Source of the DNA: BM003 sp963699835 | GTDB taxonomy: Bacteria; Pseudomonadota; Gammaproteobacteria; Steroidobacterales; BM003 | Direction of reading: 5' to 3' | NCBI GenBank assembly: GCA_963699835.1 | Contig: CAVOVJ010000004.1 | Span: 62,001-126,000 of the forward strand | DNA: 64,000 nt | Shown: one piece after another, positions 17,216 through 25,764 of the stretch | How the letters are laid out: the number at the start of each line of letters is the position of its first letter | Numbering within the stretch: the stretch's first letter is position 1 | Translations under genes and position numbers: made by a program | Notes under the pieces: generated by a model | What the model was told of the DNA's origin: nothing | The model's database searches: none | Seen by the model: the letters and a program-made list of their open reading frames with translations, nothing else

Positions 17216-18134
17216 ATGAATACCCCGCCACAGGGCCTGATCATTGCCGGTTGCGGCTATACCGGGCAGCGGCTGGCAGCACTGGCGCACGCGGACGCTC
17301 TCCCGTGCCGCTGCATCACCAGCCGCACCGAAACCGCCACAACGCTGACCGCGGCCGGTTTCGACGCTTTCGCTGTGGACCTCGATGCGGATGTCACAGC
17401 GCCCGTTTTGATCACGCCTGGCGCTCCCACAGTCATTGTCTACCTCGCCCCGCCGCCGGCCAGCGGCGATTCCGATCCGCGTCTCGCGAGGTTTCTGGCA
17501 GCGCTCGAGGGCCCGGCTCCGGCGGGCATTGTCTATGTCAGCACGACCGGTGTCTATGGCGACCGCGGCGGCGCATTGACCGACGAAACAGCCCCGGCAC
17601 AACCGCAAACCGGTCGCGGGCGGCGCCGCCTCGCCGCCGAGGGGTTAGCCCGTTCATGGGCAGAAGCCAACGGGATTGGCTGTATTCTGCTGCGCGTGCC
17701 CGGCATTTACGGCCCCGACCGGCTGCCTTTGGTTGGCCTGGCAAACCGAGTCCCGGTGATTCGCGAGCAGGAGGCGGGGCCGGGCAACCGCATCCATGTC
17801 GACGATCTCGCCGCTGTGTGCCTGCGTGCGGCTCGCTTACCGATCCGCTCGGCTATCTACAACGTCAGCGATGGCTGTCACTGGAGCAGGACCGAGTTCT
17901 TTACCTGTGTCGCGCGCGCGGCGGGGTTGCCCGAGCCCGAGCAACTGCCGGCCGCCGAAGTCCGGGCACGGGTCTCGGCCATGGCGTGGTCGTTCATTGC
18001 GGAATCGCGGCGGATCGACAACCGGCGCATGCTCCGCGATCTCGGTGTGCGCCTGCGCTACCCGGACCCGGCCGACGGAATCGCGGCGAGTCTTGCCGTC
18101 ATGAATGCGGCAAGCGAGTCGCGATCAGGGCTGA
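17216..18134 (+). CDS. NAD-dependent epimerase/dehydratase-like protein (YeeZ family), probable frameshift at the end
   Basis: An extended short-chain dehydrogenase-like protein with an N-terminal glycine motif (LIIAGCGYTGQRLAAL), a VYVSTTGVYGDRGG active-region strand and RVPGIYGPDRLP. It resembles E. coli YeeZ, whose substrate is not known to me. As read, the frame runs to 18268 and overlaps parA antisense by 144 nt with a tail that looks unlike a protein. Removing one G from the GGG at 18128-18130 gives a TGA at 18132-18134 directly after the natural end (about 305 residues). I annotate that corrected end; it is inference from the pattern elsewhere in the window. Confidence 0.75.
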
Positions 18135-18763
18135 CTGCGTTTACTCTCCAGCCAGCTGACGATGGGCTCCCATTGGGCCCAGTCCGGCCATGCAAGATAC
18201 TCCGGAAGTTCGAGCACGCCGAGGCCGCGGGTATAGGCGCGGACGTAGTTCTGGGCATCACGCAGTGACCCGATATATGGCGCCTTCGAGCGTTTGAGGT
18301 AAGCGCCAAGCTCGTCGAATATCAGCGTGTTTTCGCGCACCCGATTGGCGAGAAGTCCGATTTTGACCTGTTTGCGCTCGACTTTGCCGACGTGCATCAA
18401 CTCGTCGATGAATTTGTCGGTTGCCTTCATGTCTATCGTCGATGGCAGTACCGGCGCGAGAATCGTCTCCGAGCGGCGCACCAGATCATTCAGCTCGCGG
18501 CCGTGACAGCGCGCCGGCGCATCTATGATGACGACGTCGGTAGCGCGCGCCACACCGCGCAGTCCGTCCTCGTAGGCGGCAACCCCCTCGATCGGCGCAT
18601 AACCGGCGGGACGGGTGTCGAGCCAGTCGAGACAGGAACGTTGCGGATCGAAATCCGCCAGAACGACCTGCGCACCCTCAAGTGCAAAGTAAACGGCAAG
18701 ATTCGTGGCGATGGTGCTCTTGCCACAACCTCCCTTCGAATTCAGAACGGTTATGTGACGCAT
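18125..18763 (-). CDS. Orphan ParA/MinD-like P-loop ATPase
   Basis: The 212-residue protein starts with a deviant Walker A (NSKGGCGKSTIATNLA), followed by the second switch (VVLADFDPQRSCLDWL), Walker B (VVIIDAPA) and LLANRVRENT. These are the hallmarks of ParA/Soj/MIPZ ATPases, which position DNA or protein cargo by ATP-dependent dimerisation on the nucleoid. No parB, centromere-like repeat array or plasmid function is nearby, so the cargo is unknown. It is convergent with the epimerase and sits downstream of ubiD on the same strand. Confidence 0.88.
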   Translation of the reverse strand: MRHITVLNSKGGCGKSTIATNLAVYFALEGAQVVLADFDPQRSCLDWLDTRPAGYAPIEGVAAYEDGLRGVARATDVVIIDAPARCHGRELNDLVRRSETILAPVLPSTIDMKATDKFIDELMHVGKVERKQVKIGLLANRVRENTLIFDELGAYLKRSKAPYIGSLRDAQNYVRAYTRGLGVLELPEYLAWPDWAQWEPIVSWLESKRSQP

Positions 18764-18826
18764 TCCTGCCCCTTTTGTTCACGCGATTTCTGGCATCAGT
18801 AAAGTAGTGTCCGATGCAGCAAATGT

Positions 18827-20332
18827 CTATCGTGTTTTTTTAACGCTTCGGTTCGCGGCGCCAGCGTGGTCGAGACCGAGACTCGGCCACATCTCGTCGA
18901 CACGCTGCGTGACGTCTTCGCTCATCCGTATCGGCCGCCCCCATTCGCGGCTGGTCTCGCCCGGCCATTTCCCGGTGGCGTCGATACCCATTTTGCTGCC
19001 GAGCCCGGGCGTCGGCGACGCAAAATCGAGATAGTCGATCGGCGTATTGTCGATCACTACCGTGTCACGACTCGGATCCACCCGGGTCGACACCGCCCAC
19101 ACGACATCGTTCCAGTCACGCGCATTGACATCGTCATCGGTGACAATCACGAACTTCGTGTACATGAACTGGCGCAGGAACGACCACACACCGAGCATCA
19201 CCCTCTTGGCATGGCCGGGATATTGCTTTTTGATCGTGACGACCGCCACGCGATACGAACAGCCCTCCGGGGGCAGGTAGAAATCGACGATCTCGGGGAA
19301 CTGGCGCTGCAGGATCGGCACGAACACCTCGTTCAACGCCACGCCGAGGATGGCCGGCTCGTCCGGGGGACGGCCGGTGTAGGTGCTGTGATAGATCGGG
19401 TCAGTACGGTGAGTCAGACGGGTAACCGTGAACACCGGAAAATTTTCGACCTCGTTGTAGTACCCGGTGTGATCCCCGAACGGACCCTCCGGCGCCACGT
19501 CACCCGGCACGATATGCCCTTCGAGCACGAACTCCGCGTTGGCCGGCACCATCAGATCCGAGTTGGCGCAACGCACCAGTTCGGTCCGGGCTCCGCGCAA
19601 CAGTCCGGCAAACGCATACTCCGAAAGCGTATCCGGAACCGGTGTCACCGCGGCAAGGGTGGTCGCCGGATCGGCGCCCAGTACCACCGCTACCGGGAAT
19701 GGCTCGCCGGGGCGAGCTGTTTGCCATTCATGAAAATCCAGCGCACCACCGCGGTGAGACAACCAGCGCATGATCAGCCGATTGCGGCCGATCAGTTGTT
19801 GCCGGTAAATACCGAGATTCTGCCGCTCCTTGCCCGGCCCGCGGGTTACGACCAGGCCCCAGGTCAGTAACGGACCGGCGTCACCCGGCCAGCAGGTCTG
19901 CAGCGGCAATCGGGTCAGATCGACATCCGCCTCTTCCACCACGTTTTGCTGACACGGGCCGCTGCGCAATTCGCGCGGCGCCATTGTCAGCGCCTTGCGA
20001 AAGACCGGTAGCTTCTCCCAGGCATCGCGCACGCCTTTCGGCGGCTCCGGCTCTTTCAGAAATGCCAGCAGACGCCCGACTTCGCGCAGACCGGAAACCT
20101 CGTCCTGCCCCATCGCGAGCGCTACCCGTTCAGCGGTTCCAAACAGGTTGCCGAGCACCGGAATGTGGTGGCCGACCGGTTGCTCGAACAGCAAAGCCGG
20201 ACCGCCCTGGCGCAAAACGCGATCGCAGATTTCAGTCATTTCGAGATTCGGATCGACGGGCACACCGATTCGTTTGAGCAGCCCGTCGCGCTCCAGATGG
20301 GCGAGAAATTCTCTGAGATCCTTGTACTGCAT
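18827..20332 (-). CDS. ubiD: UbiD family prenylated-FMN decarboxylase
   Basis: This 501-residue protein matches 4-hydroxy-3-polyprenylbenzoate decarboxylase, which removes the carboxylate in ubiquinone synthesis using prenyl-FMN made by UbiX. It shows the cofactor-binding segment NLGIYRQQLIGRNRLIMRW, the catalytic glutamate region APEGPFGDHTGYYNEVENFP and the C-terminal PTPGLGSKMGIDATGKWPGE. The start MQYKDLREFLAHLE at 20332 follows the family. It is divergent from the CoA-binding gene across a shared promoter region. Other ubi genes lie at 25.8-28.8 kb. Confidence 0.93.
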   Translation of the reverse strand: MQYKDLREFLAHLERDGLLKRIGVPVDPNLEMTEICDRVLRQGGPALLFEQPVGHHIPVLGNLFGTAERVALAMGQDEVSGLREVGRLLAFLKEPEPPKGVRDAWEKLPVFRKALTMAPRELRSGPCQQNVVEEADVDLTRLPLQTCWPGDAGPLLTWGLVVTRGPGKERQNLGIYRQQLIGRNRLIMRWLSHRGGALDFHEWQTARPGEPFPVAVVLGADPATTLAAVTPVPDTLSEYAFAGLLRGARTELVRCANSDLMVPANAEFVLEGHIVPGDVAPEGPFGDHTGYYNEVENFPVFTVTRLTHRTDPIYHSTYTGRPPDEPAILGVALNEVFVPILQRQFPEIVDFYLPPEGCSYRVAVVTIKKQYPGHAKRVMLGVWSFLRQFMYTKFVIVTDDDVNARDWNDVVWAVSTRVDPSRDTVVIDNTPIDYLDFASPTPGLGSKMGIDATGKWPGETSREWGRPIRMSEDVTQRVDEMWPSLGLDHAGAANRSVKKTR

Positions 20333-20362
20333 GGCTGCGACTCCGCTCGCGGGATGCCGAGC

Positions 20363-20390
20363 CACTATAATGACGCGCGCCCAGTGTGCA
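20363..20390. promoter_or_regulatory. Candidate divergent promoter between ubiD and the CoA-binding gene
   Basis: The rightward strand has a perfect TATAAT at 20366-20371. The leftward strand has TATAGT at 20363-20368 with TTGCAC (20385-20390) 16 nt upstream. The two -10 elements overlap, so the genes may be transcribed back to back from one site. -35 matches are weak. Confidence 0.45.
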
Positions 20391-20402
20391 AATGAGCCCG
20401 CC

Positions 20403-20855
20403 ATGCCCGCATCGACCCGAGTCCCGGACAACCCCGACGACGACTTCGTCAGAGAACTGCTGCTGCGCTCGCGCATCATCGCGATGCCGGGGTTGTCGCC
20501 GCGCCCGTCCCGGCCGAGCCATCGGGTCGCGTTCGCCATGCAGGGCTATGGATACCGAGTGATCCCGGTGCGCCCCGGTGCTGTCGAAATACTCGGCGAG
20601 GTCGCCGTGGCCAGCCTCGACCGCATCGGCTCCGTTCTGGACGAAGGCGAAAACGTCGATATTGTCGATGTATTCCGCGCACCGCAGCATGTCGACGCCA
20701 TCGTTACCGAGTGCCTGCGCCTGCGTCCTCGCGCATTGTGGCTGCAGGAGGGCGTCGTCAATCCCGGCGCAGCCGCGCGCGCCCGCGCCGCGGGTATCGC
20801 GACAATCATGGACCGCTGCATACTGAAAGAACGGGCGCGCCTGCTTCCGGCATGA
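20403..20855 (+). CDS. CoA-binding domain protein (YccU family)
   Basis: The 150-residue protein is a single Rossmann-like CoA-binding domain, as in E. coli YccU and the N-terminal part of succinyl-CoA synthetase alpha subunits: residues 30-70 include SHRVAFAMQGYGYRVIPVRP, followed by IVDVFRAPQHVDAIVTECL and LWLQEGVVNPGAAARARAAG. The final part has IMDRCILKER, where the family usually has a conserved Cys. The acyl-CoA ligand and role are unknown. It precedes dapF by 39 nt. Confidence 0.88.
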   Translation: MPASTRVPDNPDDDFVRELLLRSRIIAMPGLSPRPSRPSHRVAFAMQGYGYRVIPVRPGAVEILGEVAVASLDRIGSVLDEGENVDIVDVFRAPQHVDAIVTECLRLRPRALWLQEGVVNPGAAARARAAGIATIMDRCILKERARLLPA

Positions 20856-20894
20856 GAGGGGGCGGCGTGCGCAGCGTTGAATAGGCTTACAGGC

Positions 20895-21725
20895 ATGATG
20901 CTGAAATTCGTCAAGATGCACGGTCTCGGCAACGATTTCGCGGTCTTCGACTGCCGCGATGAAGAACCGACCCCGGACACCCACCTGCTGCAGCGGCTCG
21001 CGGACCGCCGTAGCGGCATCGGTTTCGATCAGGCGCTGTTGCTGGCCGCCCCACGCACTGCCGTCAGTGTCGCGTCGTACCGGATCGTCAATGCGGATGG
21101 CAGCGAGGTGCAGCAATGCGGCAACGGCGCAAGATGCCTGGCGTTGCTGCTGGCGCTGCGCGGCAATGACCTGCCGTGCGAACTCCACCTCGATAGTCCA
21201 ACCCGCACGGTCCGTGCCCGCGTCACGAGCCGTGAGAACGTCGCGGTGGAAATGGGCGAGCCGGATTTCCGGCCGCAGGCGCTTCCTTTCGTCGCGCGCG
21301 ACGACGGGCCTGATTACAAACTGGATATCGCCGGCGGCCGCGCTGAATTCAGGATCGTCTCGATGGGCAATCCGCATGCGGTCATCGAGGTTAACGACGT
21401 CGATTCCGTCGATGTCACCGGTATTGGCGCCGCGCTTGGCAATCACCCCGCGTTCCCCGAGCGCTGCAACGTCGGGTTTATGCAACGCGTCTCGGACACG
21501 CGTATCCGATTACGCGTTTTCGAGCGCGGCGCGGGCGAGACCCGCGCATGCGGTACCGGCGCCTGCGCCGCGGTCGCGGTTGGGCGGCGCGACGGTCGAC
21601 TCGGCCCTGAAGTCGACGTCTGCTTGCCCGGCGGCGAGTTACACGTATCATGGCCGGGACCCGGGCAGCCGCTGTGGATGAGCGGCGCGGCCACGATAGC
21701 ATTCGAGGGCACACTGACTATATGA
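20895..21725 (+). CDS. dapF: Diaminopimelate epimerase
   Basis: DapF interconverts LL- and meso-diaminopimelate for lysine and peptidoglycan synthesis. The 276-residue protein begins with KFVKMHGLGNDFAVFD and has the two catalytic cysteines in ADGSEVQQCGNGARC and in GETRACGTGACAAVA, so the active site is complete. The ATG at 20895 (followed by a second ATG at 20898) fits the usual start. It overlaps the DUF484 gene by ATGA, forming the conserved dapF-DUF484-xerC unit. Confidence 0.96.
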   Translation: MMLKFVKMHGLGNDFAVFDCRDEEPTPDTHLLQRLADRRSGIGFDQALLLAAPRTAVSVASYRIVNADGSEVQQCGNGARCLALLLALRGNDLPCELHLDSPTRTVRARVTSRENVAVEMGEPDFRPQALPFVARDDGPDYKLDIAGGRAEFRIVSMGNPHAVIEVNDVDSVDVTGIGAALGNHPAFPERCNVGFMQRVSDTRIRLRVFERGAGETRACGTGACAAVAVGRRDGRLGPEVDVCLPGGELHVSWPGPGQPLWMSGAATIAFEGTLTI

Positions 21726-22444
21726 GTATCCAGCGCAAATCCACACTCGCCACCGACGGCATCTCGGAGGAGGCCGTCGCCTACTACCTGCAGCATCACC
21801 CGGATTTCTTCGAGCTCAATCCGCGGCTGCTGGCGAATCTCTCGTTGCCGCATACCGCCGGTTCGACCACGGTGTCGTTGATAGAACGACAGGTTGCGGT
21901 GCTGCGCGACGGCAACGCCAAACTCGAACGCAGTCTGAATGATCTTCTCGAGACTGCACGGCGCAACGATCGCCTCTCCAACGGCGTGCATCAGCTCGCG
22001 CTTCGCCTGCTCGGCGCGGACGATCCGGCGGCCGTGGTCAGTGCATTGGGTACCACGCTGCGTGAAGATTTTATGGCCGACTCGGCCGTGCTGGTTTTGC
22101 GCATGCCGGCGCCCGGCCTGGAGGCCGTTGCCGGCGAGAGCGGCTTCCTGCGCCTGGCCGATCCCGCCGATCCCGGTCTCAAGGCATTTCAGACACTGTT
22201 CGAATCCGGGCGGCCGCGCTGTGGCCACATTCGCGACGCGCAACGCGACTTCCTGTTTGGCCCCGACAACGACGAGGTCGGTTCTGCGGCGGTGTTGCCG
22301 CTGGGCGCGAACGGCGAGATCGGCATTCTCGCCATTGGCAGCTCGAGTTCGGAGCATTTTCATCCCGGCATGAGCACGGATTTTCTGGAGCGAGTCGGCG
22401 CACTTGCCGGGACGGCGCTTCTTGCGAGTCTCGATGGCGGATGA
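21722..22444 (+). CDS. DUF484 family (GAF-like) protein
   Basis: A 240-residue cytoplasmic protein with the DUF484 opening EEAVAYYLQHHPDFFELNP, a short coiled coil (LIERQVAVLRDGNAKLERSL) and a GAF-like C-terminal half ending SSSEHFHPGMSTDFLERVGALAG. In many proteobacteria it sits between dapF and xerC, as here, overlapping both genes. Its function is not established; a sensory role is only suggested by the GAF-like fold. Confidence 0.92.
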   Translation: MSIQRKSTLATDGISEEAVAYYLQHHPDFFELNPRLLANLSLPHTAGSTTVSLIERQVAVLRDGNAKLERSLNDLLETARRNDRLSNGVHQLALRLLGADDPAAVVSALGTTLREDFMADSAVLVLRMPAPGLEAVAGESGFLRLADPADPGLKAFQTLFESGRPRCGHIRDAQRDFLFGPDNDEVGSAAVLPLGANGEIGILAIGSSSSEHFHPGMSTDFLERVGALAGTALLASLDGG

Positions 22445-23354
22445 GTTCCGTCACTGGATCGAAAAATACCTGGCCCACCTGGGCAGCGAGCGACGCCTCT
22501 CGCGTCATACGATCGTCAACTATCGGCGCGATCTGACAGCGCTGGTCGCATTCTGCGAAAAGCAGGACGTCACGGCCTGGCGCCAGCTGGACAGTTTTCA
22601 TGTACGCCAGTTCGCGGCCGCCGCTAACCGCGCGGGGCTGGCGCCAAGCAGTATCCAGCGGCGCCTGTCGGCGGTCCGCAGTTTTTTCCGCTACCTGATC
22701 CGCGAAGGCACGCTCGACGCTAACCCGGCAGCGGATGTGCCTGCGCCACGCGGGCGAAAACGATTGCCCAAAACGCTCGACGCCGACCAGATGGGCCGTC
22801 TGCTGGAGCTGCCGCACAGCGACCCGCTGGCGGTTCGCGACTGGGCCATGATGGAGCTACTGTATTCATCCGGCCTGCGCCTGGCGGAGCTGGTCGGGCT
22901 CGACATCGGCGCGGTGGATCTCGCCGACGGGACCGTGCGGGTTACCGGCAAGGGCAGCAAGACCCGGGTCGTGCCGGTCGGCAGTCACGCCCGTACCGCG
23001 ATAGGCAAATGGCTGAAGCAACGCGGTCACCTGACCCGGCCCAACAGCGGCCAGGCGCTGTTTCTCGGCGCTCGTGGCGCTCGCATTTCGCCGCGCAGCG
23101 TACAATCGCGGGTCCAGCTCTGGGCGCACCGCCAGGGACTCGCGCAGAACGTCAGCCCGCATTTGTTCCGCCATTCGTTTGCCAGCCATCTACTCGAATC
23201 GAGCGGCGATCTGCGCGGGGTCCAGGAATTGCTCGGTCACGCGGATATCAGTACCACCCAGATTTACACTCACCTTGATTTCCAGCACCTCGCCCGCATA
23301 TACGACGACTCACATCCGCGAGCGCGCCGTCGCCGTCGGTCCGACGAAGACTGA
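22434..23354 (+). CDS. xerC: Site-specific tyrosine recombinase XerC
   Basis: XerC acts with XerD at dif to resolve chromosome dimers. The 306-residue protein has an N-terminal SAM-like domain (LGSERRLSRHTIVNYRRDL) and a complete catalytic set: Arg in SSGLRLAELVGL, Lys in GKGSKTRVVPV, His-x-x-Arg in SPHLFRHSFASHLLESSG, His in LLGHADISTTQIY and nucleophile Tyr in the same TQIYTHLD segment. The ATG at 22434 overlaps the end of the DUF484 gene. This is the chromosomal enzyme, not a mobile-element integrase, given its syntenic position. Confidence 0.94.
   Translation: MADEFRHWIEKYLAHLGSERRLSRHTIVNYRRDLTALVAFCEKQDVTAWRQLDSFHVRQFAAAANRAGLAPSSIQRRLSAVRSFFRYLIREGTLDANPAADVPAPRGRKRLPKTLDADQMGRLLELPHSDPLAVRDWAMMELLYSSGLRLAELVGLDIGAVDLADGTVRVTGKGSKTRVVPVGSHARTAIGKWLKQRGHLTRPNSGQALFLGARGARISPRSVQSRVQLWAHRQGLAQNVSPHLFRHSFASHLLESSGDLRGVQELLGHADISTTQIYTHLDFQHLARIYDDSHPRARRRRRSDED
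23274..23299 (+). promoter_or_regulatory. Candidate heat-shock (sigma-32) promoter for hslVU
   Basis: CTTGAT (23274-23279, in the context CACCTTGATT) and CCCGCAT (23293-23299) are separated by 13 nt, close to the sigma-32 pattern CTTGAA-N13/15-CCCCAT. It lies inside the 3' end of xerC, about 95 nt before hslV, an expected heat-shock operon. The bases also encode conserved XerC residues, so chance is possible. Confidence 0.35.
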
Positions 23355-23392
23355 CCCGGGACGCCGCGCTTGCCGCGGTCCGGAGACCAGCA

Positions 23393-23935
23393 ATGCAGCA
23401 GTATCGTGGCACGACAATCCTCACCGTCCGGCGTGGGGACACCATCGTCATGGGCGGGGACGGCCAGGTGAGCCTCGGCAATACCGTAATGAAGGGCAAT
23501 GCCCGCAAGGTGCGGCGGCTCTCCAACGACAAGGTCCTGGCCGGATTCGCCGGTGGCACGGCCGATGCATTCACGCTGTTCGAGCGCTTCGAGGGCAAAC
23601 TCGAGCAGTACGGCAACCTGACCCGCGCCGCCATCGAACTCGCCAAGGACTGGCGCACGGACCGGATGCTGCGGCGTCTCGAAGCGCTGCTCTGCGTTGC
23701 CGATGGTGAACGCTCATTCGTGATCTCCGGCAACGGCGACGTGATCGAGCCCGAGAACGACATCATGGCGATCGGCTCCGGTGGCAATTTCGCTCAGGCC
23801 GCCGCGCTCGCATTGCTGCAGAACAGCGATCTCGACGCGCGCGAGATCGTCGAGAAATCCCTCGGCATTGCCGCCGACATCTGCGTCTATACCAACCGCA
23901 ACCTTGTGATCGAGGAACTGCGACCCGACGCCTGA
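23393..23935 (+). CDS. hslV: HslV (ClpQ) peptidase subunit
   Basis: HslV forms the double hexameric threonine-protease core of the HslVU complex. The 180-residue precursor reads MQQYRGTTILTVRRGDTIV: processing before the TT pair would expose the catalytic N-terminal threonine, as in other proteobacteria with a short propeptide. Further motifs are GGDGQVSLGNTVMKGNARKV and the C-terminal AADICVYTNRNLVIEEL. It is followed after 33 nt by hslU, so the two are an operon. Confidence 0.95.
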   Translation: MQQYRGTTILTVRRGDTIVMGGDGQVSLGNTVMKGNARKVRRLSNDKVLAGFAGGTADAFTLFERFEGKLEQYGNLTRAAIELAKDWRTDRMLRRLEALLCVADGERSFVISGNGDVIEPENDIMAIGSGGNFAQAAALALLQNSDLDAREIVEKSLGIAADICVYTNRNLVIEELRPDA

Positions 23936-23968
23936 CCGAGCCGGACGTTCAACTACAGGACTCCCCCA

Positions 23969-25300
23969 ATGTCGCAAATGACACCGCGAGAAATCGTCCA
24001 GGAGCTGGACAAGCACATCATCGGGCAGGCGGACGCCAAGCGCGCCGTCGCCATCGCCTTGCGCAACCGCTGGCGCCGGATCCAGATCCGCGAGCCGCTG
24101 CGCAGCGAAATCACCCCCAAGAACATCCTGATGATCGGCCCGACCGGGGTCGGCAAGACCGAGATAGCGCGGCGCCTTGCGACGCTTGCGCGTGCCCCGT
24201 TCATCAAGGTCGAGGCCACCAAGTTCACCGAGGTAGGCTATGTCGGCCGCGAGGTCGACAGCATCATTCGCGATCTCGCCGACGTCGCGGTCAAGATGCT
24301 GCGCGAGGAAGAGATGGCAAAGGTCCGGTTCCGTGCCGAGGACGCCGCCGAAGACCGCATTCTCGACGCGTTATTGCCACAGCCGCGCCACGGCAGCAGC
24401 GACGATTCCGCCGCCGGCGAATCCGACGACACCCGGCAGAAATTCCGTAAAATGCTGCGCGAAGGCAGACTCGACGACCGCGAGATCGAAATCGAGCTGA
24501 GCGCGGTACCGATGGGCGTGGAGATCATGGCGCCGCCCGGGATGGAGGAACTGACCAGCCAGCTGCAGGGCATGTTCCAGAACCTGTCCGGCGCACGCAC
24601 CCGCAGCCGCCGCATGAAAATCAAGGATGCGCTGAAACAACTGGTGGACGAGGAAGCCGCCAAGCTCGTCAACGAGGAAGAAATCAAGCAGCGGGCAATG
24701 AGCGCGGTGGAACAGAATGGCATTGTGTTTATCGACGAGCTCGATAAAGTCGCGCGCCGTTCCGAGACAATGGGTGCCGATGTCTCGCGCGAAGGCGTAC
24801 AACGCGACCTGCTTCCGCTGGTCGAAGGCTGCACCGTCAGTACCAAGTACGGCATGCTGAAGACCGATCACATCCTGTTTATCGCCTCGGGGGCATTTCA
24901 TGTCGCCAGGCCATCGGACCTGATCCCGGAGCTGCAGGGCCGTTTGCCGATCCGGGTCGAGCTCGACGCTCTGACAACCGGCGATTTCGAACGCATACTG
25001 ACCGAGCCCGACGCCTCGTTGACTGAGCAGTACACCGCGCTGATGGCGACCGAGGGTCTGCAACTGGAATTCGACGAGTCCGGGGTGCGCCGCATTGCCG
25101 AAATTGCTGCCAGCGTCAACGAGCGTACCGAGAATATCGGCGCACGCAGGCTGCATACCGTCCTCGAGCGGTTGCTCGAATCGATCTCGTTCGAAGCCGC
25201 CGACCGCAACGGCCACAGCACTTGTATCAATGCCGCCTATGTCGACGAGCACCTCGGCGAACTGGCCGCCGACGAGGACCTCTCGCGCTACATCCTCTAG
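23969..25300 (+). CDS. hslU: HslU (ClpY) AAA+ unfoldase
   Basis: The 443-residue ATPase unfolds substrates for HslV. It has PREIVQELDKHIIGQADAKRA at the N-terminus, Walker A in MIGPTGVGKTEIARRLA, the pore motif in TEVGYVGREVDS, an inserted I-domain (about residues 110-230), Walker B in GIVFIDELDKVARR, sensor region FIASGAFHVARPSDLIPELQ and the HslV-docking C-terminus ending EDLSRYIL. Length and motifs are complete. Confidence 0.96.
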   Translation: MSQMTPREIVQELDKHIIGQADAKRAVAIALRNRWRRIQIREPLRSEITPKNILMIGPTGVGKTEIARRLATLARAPFIKVEATKFTEVGYVGREVDSIIRDLADVAVKMLREEEMAKVRFRAEDAAEDRILDALLPQPRHGSSDDSAAGESDDTRQKFRKMLREGRLDDREIEIELSAVPMGVEIMAPPGMEELTSQLQGMFQNLSGARTRSRRMKIKDALKQLVDEEAAKLVNEEEIKQRAMSAVEQNGIVFIDELDKVARRSETMGADVSREGVQRDLLPLVEGCTVSTKYGMLKTDHILFIASGAFHVARPSDLIPELQGRLPIRVELDALTTGDFERILTEPDASLTEQYTALMATEGLQLEFDESGVRRIAEIAASVNERTENIGARRLHTVLERLLESISFEAADRNGHSTCINAAYVDEHLGELAADEDLSRYIL

Positions 25301-25375
25301 CCGCCAAACTGCCGCCGGGCGCGCCGGCACGGTACAATCCGAGGTCTTTGACCCAAGCAGGCGAGCCAGACAGCC

Positions 25376-25762
25376 ATGAGGCCCACGGAATTCCCGCAGC
25401 CGACAGAGATCAAGCTGCATCGTCGTTCACGCGAACTCGAAATTGCGTTTGCCGACGGCAAGCGTTTTCATTTGCCTGCCGAATTGCTGCGCGTGTACTC
25501 CCCTTCTGCCGAGGTCAAGGGTCACGGCCCGGGCCAGGAAGTGCTCCAGGTGGGCAAGGAGGCCGTGGCCATCGACCGGATCGAACCGGTGGGCCAGTAC
25601 GCGGTGCGGCTGTGTTTCGATGACGGCCATGACACCGGGCTTTACGACTGGCGTCTGCTCTACGAACTCGGCGACGGCCAGCCCGAACACTGGCAGGACT
25701 ATCTCGAGCGGTTGGCAGAGGCTGGCCACGAACGCAAGACGCCCGGCAACGGCGGCGCCTGA
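25376..25762 (+). CDS. DUF971 family protein (gamma-butyrobetaine hydroxylase-like N-terminal domain)
   Basis: A 128-residue protein made of one DUF971 domain, the small N-terminal fold also found in gamma-butyrobetaine hydroxylases (RSRELEIAFADGKRFHLPAE; DDGHDTGLYDWRLLYELG). Stand-alone copies often sit between hslU and ubiE, as here, and have been linked to iron-sulfur or cofactor functions, but the role is not settled. A TACAAT element 38 nt upstream (25333-25338) may be a promoter. The gene ends 2 nt before ubiE. Confidence 0.88.
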   Translation: MRPTEFPQPTEIKLHRRSRELEIAFADGKRFHLPAELLRVYSPSAEVKGHGPGQEVLQVGKEAVAIDRIEPVGQYAVRLCFDDGHDTGLYDWRLLYELGDGQPEHWQDYLERLAEAGHERKTPGNGGA

Positions 25763-25764
25763 TA

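Noticed and set aside
22434..23354. xerC as evidence of a mobile element
   Set aside because: Its position in dapF-DUF484-xerC-hslVU and its complete XerC motifs mark the chromosomal dimer-resolution gene. No att repeats or cargo flank it.
24371..25420. A 349-codon frame antisense to hslU
   Set aside because: HslU on the plus strand is complete; the antisense product has no family features.
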